A DNA stretch of 19,058 bases. Origin: Neisseria lactamica (GTDB lineage Bacteria; Pseudomonadota; Gammaproteobacteria; Burkholderiales; Neisseriaceae). A program made the position numbers and the translations under genes. Of this stretch, positions 7,109 through 12,280 are shown one piece after another. The stretch covers positions 1-19,058 of the forward strand of contig JUNU01000295.1 in assembly GCA_001067655.1 (NCBI GenBank), written 5' to 3'. Each line of letters opens with the position of its first letter. Within the stretch, counting starts at the first letter, position 1. The notes under the pieces are model-generated. The model did no database searches. It saw nothing but the letters and a program-made list of their open reading frames with translations, and was not told the DNA's origin.

Positions 7109-7771
7109 ATGAGCGAAACCCTATCCCGCAGAGTGGGCCGTCTGGTGAGCGGCGGTTTTCATGCCTTGATTGATGCGGCAGAGAACCTTGCGCCCGAGGC
7201 GGTCATGAACGAGAGCATCCGCGAAATCGAGCGGGCGGTGGACGAAGTGCGTGCCGAATTGGGCAAAGTGTTGGCGCAGAAACATCTTGCCGCCAAGAAA
7301 ATGGCGGATGAGAGCAATCGCCACGAAGCCATCGATGCCAACCTGCAAGCTGCCGTAGCGGCGGGGCGCGACGATCTTGCCGAGGCGGGCATCGCCGAAC
7401 AAATGGACATCGAAGCGCGTCTGCCTGTTTTGGAAAACACCATCGCCGACTGCGCCGCGCAGGAAAAAGAACTTGAGGGCTTTATCGCCGCCTTGCAGGC
7501 GAAAAAACGCGAGATGCAGCAGCAGTTGCAAGACTGGCGCGCGGCGCAGCAAAGTACGGGCGCAGGAAAAGCGGCAGGCGGCAGCGACCTCAACCGCATC
7601 GCCCGTGATGCCGAAAAAAGCGGCAACGCTTTCGACCGCGTGATGGGTCGTCAAAACGCGGTACACAGCAGCACCGATGCGGCGCAGTTGGCAAAATTGA
7701 AGGAATTGGAAGACTTGAGCCGCAACAACCGTATTGCCGAACGATTGGCAGCCTTGAAGGCGGGGAAATAA
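7109..7771 (+). CDS. pspA: PspA/IM30 (Vipp1) family protein
   Basis: The 220-aa protein matches the length of E. coli PspA (222 aa). An N-terminal amphipathic helix (about 1-25, RRVGRLVSGGFHALIDAAEN) is followed by the family segment APEAVMNESIREIERAVDEV (about 29-48). Long heptad-patterned helices run to about residue 145 and a short C-terminal helix forms about 190-216. PspA proteins assemble ESCRT-III-like rods on damaged inner membrane and limit proton leak. The start has a strong AAGGAAAA ribosome binding site. No PspF, PspB or PspC gene is nearby, so regulation differs from the enterobacterial psp operon. The upstream RHH-type gene is a candidate controller. The transcript ends in a DUS hairpin shared with the convergent lipoprotein gene. 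The exact subfamily (PspA, YjfJ or other) is not resolved. Confidence 0.92.
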   Translation: MSETLSRRVGRLVSGGFHALIDAAENLAPEAVMNESIREIERAVDEVRAELGKVLAQKHLAAKKMADESNRHEAIDANLQAAVAAGRDDLAEAGIAEQMDIEARLPVLENTIADCAAQEKELEGFIAALQAKKREMQQQLQDWRAAQQSTGAGKAAGGSDLNRIARDAEKSGNAFDRVMGRQNAVHSSTDAAQLAKLKELEDLSRNNRIAERLAALKAGK

Positions 7772-7772
7772 G

Positions 7773-7812
7773 TTTTCAGACGACCTCCTAAACAAACAAG
7801 GTCGTCTGAAAA
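7773..7812. terminator. Bidirectional DUS-pair terminator, pspA / lipoprotein gene
   Basis: Inverted exact DUS at 7775-7786 and 7799-7810 give a 14-bp stem (TTTTCAGACGACCT and complement) with a 12-nt loop between convergent genes ending at 7771 and 7860. Confidence 0.88.
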
Positions 7813-7859
7813 GAAAAACGCCGCGCGGAGCTTGTCCTTGCGGCGTATGGCGGAACCAA

Positions 7860-8249
7860 TCAATAGTCAATGCGTTCGCTGATAATCCGCAAATCCGGCC
7901 ATGAGAAGACGATGTCGTATTCGCGTCCGTTTCTGAAAGCTTCGGCTTTCAGTACGGGGCGACCGCGGCGGTCGTCGGCTTCGATTTCATGGACACGGTA
8001 GCCGCGTCGTTCGAGTATCCGCATGACTTGCGCGCGTTTTTGCTCGAAAGACGGATCGCTGTAAATTTGGTGTTCGATGTAGTCGTCATCGTAATACTTG
8101 CCGTCGCGGTAACGGTAGTCGTCATAACGATCGTAATCGCGCTCATAGCGGTCATAATAGTAGTCGTCGTAATAATCATCGGGGTAAGGGGCGGCGCAGG
8201 CGGCCAGTGCGATACTGCTCAGGAGTAATGCCGGTAATAGTTTTTTCAT
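7860..8249 (-). CDS. Tyr/Asp-rich lipoprotein with PepSY-like C-terminal domain
   Basis: This 129-aa protein has a lipoprotein signal: MKK, a hydrophobic stretch, and lipobox LAAC with Cys18. A low-complexity Tyr/Asp/Arg-rich linker (about 22-60) follows. The C-terminal domain of about 70 residues, with SDPSFEQKRAQ, RRGYRVHE, RPVLKAEAF and YDIVF, clearly resembles the neighbouring upstream gene (8298-8642). The domain's alternating helix-strand pattern is like PepSY/YpeB-type inhibitor domains, an inference from pattern only. The ATG has AAAGGAT about 7 nt upstream. It follows its paralogue after 48 bp and is probably co-transcribed with it. The mature protein should be a membrane-anchored envelope protein; the function is unknown. 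The acidic, tyrosine-rich linker could bind cations or extend the domain from the membrane. Confidence 0.8.
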   Translation of the reverse strand: MKKLLPALLLSSIALAACAAPYPDDYYDDYYYDRYERDYDRYDDYRYRDGKYYDDDYIEHQIYSDPSFEQKRAQVMRILERRGYRVHEIEADDRRGRPVLKAEAFRNGREYDIVFSWPDLRIISERIDY

Positions 8250-8297
8250 ATCGTATCCTTTCGGGACGTGGGGTAAGTAAAGAATGTTCGGGCGCGG

Positions 8298-8642
8298 TCA
8301 TAAATCAACGCGTTCTTCGATAATGTTCAAATCGGGATAAGTCATCACGATTTTGTATTCCAAGCTGCCTTTGTAGGCCTCAAACTCCAAAACGGGTCTC
8401 GTCCAATGCAGGTCGGTGTCGGAATCGTGCACCTCGTAGCCTCTGCCTTGCAGGATGGACACGGCGCGGTTGTGGTGTCGGGCAAACGACGGGTCGGTTT
8501 CCATACGGTATTGGGCGTAGTCTTCGTAAAGGTCGAAACCTTCTGCTGCAAGAAAAATGGCGCAAATGACGGCGGCAGGAAGCAGCAGTTTTTTCAAAAG
8601 CGGTTTGAACGGTTCTATATATTGCGACTGCGGATATTTCAT
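8298..8642 (-). CDS. Membrane-anchored small envelope protein, paralogue of the adjacent lipoprotein
   Basis: This 114-aa protein has a basic N-terminus and one hydrophobic segment (about 20-35, LLLPAAVICAIFLAA), probably an uncleaved anchor or signal. The region TDPSFARHHNR...GRGYEVHD...RPVLEFEAYKG...YKIVMTYPDLNIIEERVDL aligns along its whole length with the C-terminal domain of the downstream gene. It lacks the Tyr/Asp-rich linker and the lipobox Cys. AAGGGAACGAA precedes the ATG. As the first gene of a two-gene minus-strand unit it most likely carries the promoter (8643-8710 region; no clear boxes). This looks like a tandem duplication in which the two copies took different membrane anchors. 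Confidence 0.78.
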   Translation of the reverse strand: MKYPQSQYIEPFKPLLKKLLLPAAVICAIFLAAEGFDLYEDYAQYRMETDPSFARHHNRAVSILQGRGYEVHDSDTDLHWTRPVLEFEAYKGSLEYKIVMTYPDLNIIEERVDL

Positions 8643-8710
8643 TTCGTTCCCTTTGCGTCTGTTGTCGGTATAGACATTTAAACACGCAGGACTTAGGGAA
8701 AAGTTAGGAG

Positions 8711-8759
8711 CGTTTTCAGACGACCTTTCTTTACAGTACGCACAGGCCGTCTGAAAACG
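8711..8759. other. DUS hairpin in divergent intergenic region (mixed dialect)
   Basis: CGTTTTCAGACG (8711-8722) pairs perfectly with CGTCTGAAAACG (8748-8759). The left DUS is AGGTCGTCTGAA-type (8715-8726) and the right is AGGCCGTCTGAA (8744-8755). It lies 15 nt before the ATG of the 75-aa gene and between divergent genes, so it does not terminate an obvious upstream transcript. It could shape the leader of the 75-aa gene. Confidence 0.65.
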
Positions 8760-8774
8760 AATAGGGATAATCCC

Positions 8775-9002
8775 ATGATTTTTGCTGTTTTGATTGCCTT
8801 GATAACCGCCGCAGTGCTTTATGTCCTGCTGTTTGAGGATTGGGACGAATTTGTCGAATGCGTAAAATTCTGTTTCACCCCCGAAATCATCAGCGCGCTA
8901 CGGGGGAAATATTGGGAGGACGTATGGGCGGAAACCAAAATCTTGCTGTGGCTGGGCATCAGCGTGATGGCTGGCGTATCGGCCTATATCTGGCTCGGCT
9001 AG
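8775..9002 (+). CDS. Small two-helix membrane protein of unknown function
   Basis: This 75-aa protein has hydrophobic helices at about 2-20 (MIFAVLIALITAAVLYVLLF) and 57-74. An acidic/charged loop (EDWDEFVECV, KYWEDVWAE) joins them and contains two cysteines (about C29 and C33). AGGGAT lies about 9 nt upstream of the ATG. The next gene (OsmC family) begins 68 bp later on the same strand with its own strong ribosome binding site, so the two may be co-transcribed. No family recognised. Confidence 0.65.
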   Translation: MIFAVLIALITAAVLYVLLFEDWDEFVECVKFCFTPEIISALRGKYWEDVWAETKILLWLGISVMAGVSAYIWLG

Positions 9003-9070
9003 AGTCGGCGTTTCAAGGCTGATACCGTCTTTATTGCCGCGAACGGCAAATTATCGAAAGGAGTTTCTGA

Positions 9071-9553
9071 ATGAGCAAAAAACACACCTACCGCACCGCA
9101 ACAACATGGATGGGCAATCTTGGCGAAGGCACATCATCCTACACCGCTTATTTGCGCAACTTTACCGTTTCCGCCGAGGGCAAGCCCGACCTGCACGGTT
9201 CCGCCGACCCGGCCTTCCGCGGCGATGCGGGCCGCTGGAACCCCGAAGAAATGCTGTTGGCCGCCGTTTCTGCCTGCCACAAACTATGGTACCTGCACCT
9301 GTGTGCCGACGCGGGTATCTGCGTTACCGCCTACACCGACCACGCCGAAGCGGTGATGGACGAAGGCGGCAATGGGAACGCGGGGCGTTTTGTCTCCGCC
9401 GTGTTGAAGCCGCGCGTTACCATCGCCGCAGGAAGCGACCGCGCCAAGGCTTTAGAACTGCATCACGAAGCGCACCGCCTGTGTTTCATCGCCAATTCGG
9501 TCAACTTTCCGATTGAATGCCACGCTGAGATTGAGAGCGGAGAGGCCGTCTGA
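9071..9553 (+). CDS. OsmC/Ohr-family thiol peroxidase-like protein
   Basis: This 160-aa protein carries the two conserved cysteines of the OsmC/Ohr superfamily: C69 in MLLAAVSACHK (61-71) and C138 in HHEAHRLCFIANSVNFP (131-147). The family fold begins with a beta-rich N-terminus. Members reduce organic hydroperoxides through a Cys-Cys pair in the cytoplasm. Three further cysteines (78, 84, 150) are unusual but need not be catalytic. The ATG has a perfect AAGGAG about 8 nt upstream. The TGA stop (9551-9553) is embedded in an AGGCCGTCTGAA uptake site (9543-9554), so the DUS encodes the last residues (EAV). It is most likely of the uncharacterised OsmC-like branch rather than Ohr proper. Confidence 0.88.
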   Translation: MSKKHTYRTATTWMGNLGEGTSSYTAYLRNFTVSAEGKPDLHGSADPAFRGDAGRWNPEEMLLAAVSACHKLWYLHLCADAGICVTAYTDHAEAVMDEGGNGNAGRFVSAVLKPRVTIAAGSDRAKALELHHEAHRLCFIANSVNFPIECHAEIESGEAV

Positions 9554-9588
9554 AAACCGAATGTCTGTTTGGGATGACGGCAGAAGGG

Positions 9589-9656
9589 TAGGTTGGGTTG
9601 GCAAACCCGACAAAACGTAGGAATGAAAAAGTTTCGTTGGGTCTTGACCCAACCTA
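9589..9656. repeat. Short inverted-repeat element (TAGGTTGGGT ends)
   Basis: TAGGTTGGGT at 9589-9598 is perfectly inverted as ACCCAACCTA at 9647-9656. Inside lie two smaller near-palindromes, GGGTTGGCAAACCC and TTGGGTCTTGACCCAA. The size (68 bp) and terminal inversion suggest a miniature mobile or hairpin element. Only one copy is present in this window. Confidence 0.6.
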
Positions 9657-9719
9657 TATGATTGCTGTTTGAAATGCACGGATAGGTCAAATTCAAATAA
9701 GGCATACCTACATGCCGTC

Positions 9720-9815
9720 ATTCCCGCGCAGGCGGGAATCCAGACCTCGATTCTAGAAGTATTATTTGAAGATTGCCGTCATCTCAAACTTCTGGATTCC
9801 CGCCTGCGCGGGAAT
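9720..9815. repeat. Mosaic repeat unit flanked by inverted dRS3 repeats
   Basis: ATTCCCGCGCAGGCGGGAAT (9720-9739) and its inverse ATTCCCGCCTGCGCGGGAAT (9796-9815) flank a 56-bp core. The outer flanks also mirror (GTC.. and ..GAC; TCCAGA and TCTGGA). This is the architecture of Neisseria intergenic mosaic elements. Confidence 0.82.
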
Positions 9816-9907
9816 GACGACAATCAAACATTCAAATTTTCGCAAGCAGTCTATTTCAAGCAGTCTATTTAAGGTCGTCTGAAAGTTGACAGAACAAGGA
9901 ACGGAAT

Positions 9908-10573
9908 ATGTGGAATTTAATCAACGCCCCCGAAACGGAAATCTTCGGCATCGCCATAGCGCTGATGGTTTTACTCGGCGTGTTGGAAGTTATCTCCATG
10001 CTGGCGGGCGGCATCAGCGACTGGCTGGACAACCTGCTGCCCGACAGCCTGACCGAAACCGCACACGCCGAAGTCGGGCTGGACGCGGCGGACGCAGGCG
10101 TGTTCGTCAGGTTTCTGAGCTGGCTGTATGTCGGTCGCGTGCCGGTGTTGATGCTGATGGTGGTGTTCCTTGCCGTGTACGGACTGACGGGCTACCTGTT
10201 TCAGACGACCTTTGCCGCCGTGTTCGGCAGCTATCTGAACGGATGGCTGGCGGCAGTAGCCGTGTGGTTCCTTTCGCTGCCGCTGGTGCGCCTGACGGCG
10301 GGCGGACTGTACAAAATCATGCCCAAAGACGAAACCACCGCCGTTTCGCAGGAAAGTCTAATCGGACGCATCGGCACAGTGGTGCTGGGCGAAGCACGGG
10401 CGGGCAGCGCGGCGCAGGTGCGGGTGAAGGATGTGTACGGACAGCAGCATTATGTGATGGCAGAACCGGATTCCGACGAAGTGTTGAAACAGGGCGACAC
10501 GGTGTTGCTGGTGTCGCTGGAGGGAAATACGTTTAAGGCAATTTTGAATCCGAGCGGGAGCTTGGTGGATTGA
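9908..10573 (+). CDS. yqiJ: YqiJ-family membrane protein with C-terminal OB-fold (NfeD-like)
   Basis: This 221-aa protein matches E. coli YqiJ in layout (about 209 aa). It has three hydrophobic segments (about 11-32, 76-99 and 106-131), then a basic linker and a C-terminal beta-rich OB-fold of NfeD type (about 152-214: IGRIGTVVLGEA, AAQVRVKD, GDTVLLVSLEGNTFKAI). Proteins of this class pair with flotillins. The C-terminal OB-fold is thought to contact the SPFH partner at the inner membrane. The ATG is preceded by AAGGAACGGAAT. The TGA stop (10571-10573) overlaps a DUS (10573-10584). A further DUS (10200-10211) lies in the coding sequence and encodes FQTT between helices 2 and 3. The YqiK-type flotillin partner is 1.7 kb downstream, separated by two unknown membrane-protein genes. 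The symbol follows E. coli; orthology is inferred. Confidence 0.85.
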   Translation: MWNLINAPETEIFGIAIALMVLLGVLEVISMLAGGISDWLDNLLPDSLTETAHAEVGLDAADAGVFVRFLSWLYVGRVPVLMLMVVFLAVYGLTGYLFQTTFAAVFGSYLNGWLAAVAVWFLSLPLVRLTAGGLYKIMPKDETTAVSQESLIGRIGTVVLGEARAGSAAQVRVKDVYGQQHYVMAEPDSDEVLKQGDTVLLVSLEGNTFKAILNPSGSLVD

Positions 10574-10652
10574 GGTCGTCTGAAAAGATAAACGCCGGTT
10601 TGCAATGAATCACCATTTATCAATTAATTAGAAAAACAAAACGGGGATAGAT

Positions 10653-11222
10653 ATGGATTATTTGGCGCAGTCCGAGCGCGATATGCAATCCCGCATCGAA
10701 GCGTTGAAAAACAAGCTGCCACGAGGAGTCATCGTTGTCGGCGACGGACTACTGTTTCAGCATTCGTTATTCAGAGGTTTGTTGTTTCAACCCTTGGTTG
10801 CTTTCTTGTTCGGTCTCATCGGCGTAGGCGGTCTCTGGTCGAAGACGGTGAAATGGATGGATCCATCGTTTTCAAGCAATATGACTTGGCTGCTGGCTAT
10901 TATGCTCACGCTATTGTGGTTGTGGCGCGTGGAACGTTGGTGGTGCGGGCTGACTACCCGGAAATCGATTTATATTGATCGCGAAAAATTGATTATTTAC
11001 GGTGCATTCGGACGCATCCGTTATCAAGGCGGACATGACGGGGCTTACAGGAAGTTTGACCGTATACATATGAGTGACATCATCGGAGTCAGTCTGATTA
11101 CCGAACGTAAAGGAACAACAGTCATCTGTGGGCTACTGGGCTTAGGAAGACACAATATTTGTACAACAGCTTCTCAAAACGCATTTATTGAATTAACAGG
11201 TTGGCAGTGGAATTCAAGGTAA
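10653..11222 (+). CDS. Uncharacterised membrane protein with two helices and a PH-like tail
   Basis: This 189-aa protein has a charged N-terminal helix (1-22) and two adjacent hydrophobic helices (about 44-62 and 78-96). A C-terminal cytoplasmic domain (about 103-185) has strands like RKSIYIDREKLIIYGAFGRI and a terminal helix ending LTGWQW. Two helices followed by a small beta domain resemble bacterial PH-domain membrane proteins, a guess from topology. GGGGAT precedes the ATG. It begins 79 bp after yqiJ and is followed by another membrane-protein gene after 84 bp, suggesting one operon. I do not recognise the family. Placement between yqiJ and flotillin suggests an accessory role in that membrane complex, unproven. 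Confidence 0.75.
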   Translation: MDYLAQSERDMQSRIEALKNKLPRGVIVVGDGLLFQHSLFRGLLFQPLVAFLFGLIGVGGLWSKTVKWMDPSFSSNMTWLLAIMLTLLWLWRVERWWCGLTTRKSIYIDREKLIIYGAFGRIRYQGGHDGAYRKFDRIHMSDIIGVSLITERKGTTVICGLLGLGRHNICTTASQNAFIELTGWQWNSR

Positions 11223-11306
11223 GACACCCAGCTATCAGACTGCGAAAAAAGAAACACCCAAGAATATTGATAAAACACAAAACAATAATCAGGAAAACAA
11301 ATTTGT

Positions 11307-11999
11307 ATGGATAACTCTCTTAACAACGAGCCAAGTTTGGAAAAATCCAACTCGGCAGCATTATGGCTGAAACGGACAACGGCCTTAATATTGTGGCTTG
11401 CCGCGTTTCTGTCGGGTGTAACGGCTTTGTATGGTCTGACCAGAGTGGGCAGTGAACCTGCAAATCTGATACTCGTCGCCTTATTGTCGGCAGGGGCGTG
11501 GTACGGTATCTATTTCGGCGGACGACTGACAGGCTGGTTCAGGTCGTCTGAAAACCCGCAAATCCGCTACCCCGCCATTCATTGGGCAATATGGACGCTT
11601 GAAACATTTTTCGCCTTATTTTTTGCAAGCATCATTTTCGATAAACAAAACGTAGGATTGGTGGTTTTTTGCCTGATTTTTAGCGGCTTGGCGGGCGTGT
11701 CTGCATATTTGCGCGGCAAACGGCTGATTGCCGATTACCGGCTACGGAAAAATACCGAAGTCCGTGCAACGGTATGGCGGCTGATATGGAGCTTTATTTT
11801 TGCACTGTTATGGTCGGCAACCATCTTGCTCTGCCTGTATACGCTTCTGCGCCAAATGGCATTGCCTGAAGGAATTGAGCCTGCTACTTTCTGCTTCATC
11901 TTTATCCTAACCGTACTGTCGGGATGTGCTGCATATTACTGCTGGAATGGGTTGGCAAAATTGTTCCAAAAATATGCACAACAACAGAAAACGTGGTAG
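11307..11999 (+). CDS. Uncharacterised six-helix membrane protein
   Basis: This 230-aa protein has about six hydrophobic segments (25-45, 52-72, 93-112, 116-134, 157-181, 193-213) joined by short loops, with a cytoplasmic, basic and Gln-rich C-terminus. No motif for transport or catalysis was recognised. AGGAAA lies about 12 nt before the ATG. The loop after helix 2 is partly encoded by an exact DUS (11541-11552, residues RSSEN). It is the last gene before a 281-bp repeat-bearing gap that separates it from the flotillin gene. It probably belongs to the same transcript as the two preceding genes. Confidence 0.75.
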   Translation: MDNSLNNEPSLEKSNSAALWLKRTTALILWLAAFLSGVTALYGLTRVGSEPANLILVALLSAGAWYGIYFGGRLTGWFRSSENPQIRYPAIHWAIWTLETFFALFFASIIFDKQNVGLVVFCLIFSGLAGVSAYLRGKRLIADYRLRKNTEVRATVWRLIWSFIFALLWSATILLCLYTLLRQMALPEGIEPATFCFIFILTVLSGCAAYYCWNGLAKLFQKYAQQQKTW

Positions 12000-12057
12000 G
12001 TCAGATATCCGTCTCCGACGTAATTCGACATGATGCCTATTTAGATAACCAAGTCCG

Positions 12058-12143
12058 TAGCGTGGGCTTCGCCCACGAGACAAACAGCTCGGATGATCGT
12101 TTGATTCGAACGGCAGTAGGTTTTGCGGGCAAAGCCCACGCTA
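12058..12143. repeat. Miniature inverted-repeat element, copy 2
   Basis: The left arm TAGCGTGGGCTTCGCCCACGA starts at 12058 and the right arm GCGGGCAAAGCCCACGCTA ends at 12143. The arms match those of the element at 1-83, and the total lengths are alike (86 versus 83 bp). The cores share only a TTTGATTCG-type stretch. It is inserted in the gap between the 230-aa protein gene and the flotillin gene; the rest of that gap carries no gene. Confidence 0.7.
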
Positions 12144-12199
12144 TGGTTTGCAAAAAACAGAAATAGTGCGCAATTATCGCCCACCGCAGATTTTTAACC

Positions 12200-12237
12200 T
12201 TTCAGACGACCCCAAACCCTAAAAAAACCGTCTGAAA
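12200..12237 (+). terminator. Imperfect DUS hairpin upstream of flotillin
   Basis: TTTCAGACG (12200-12208) pairs with CGTCTGAAA (12229-12237) around a 20-nt loop. The left site is 11/12 of a DUS (TTCAGACGACC then C), and the right arm has lost the GG. It lies 44 nt before the flotillin ATG, so it could end the upstream operon or attenuate the flotillin transcript. Confidence 0.5.
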
Positions 12238-12280
12238 CCACGCCCCTCAAGGGTATATCGACGACAAGAAAGGAAAAACC

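Larger units (their letters stand above)
9554..9907. other. Gene-free repeat cluster between osmC-like and yqiJ-like genes
   Basis: About 354 bp. It holds an AG-type DUS overlapping the upstream stop, a 68-bp inverted-repeat element (9589-9656), two inverted dRS3 repeats (9720-9815 unit), a short direct duplication (CAGTCTATTT at 9847-9856 and 9861-9870), a DUS (9872-9883), and the ribosome binding site of the next gene. No coding signal. Confidence 0.75.

Noticed and set aside
9886..10536. 216-codon frame overlapping yqiJ in another phase
   Set aside because: Arg/Gly-rich, no family features; the 9908 frame has membrane helices, OB-fold and a ribosome binding site.
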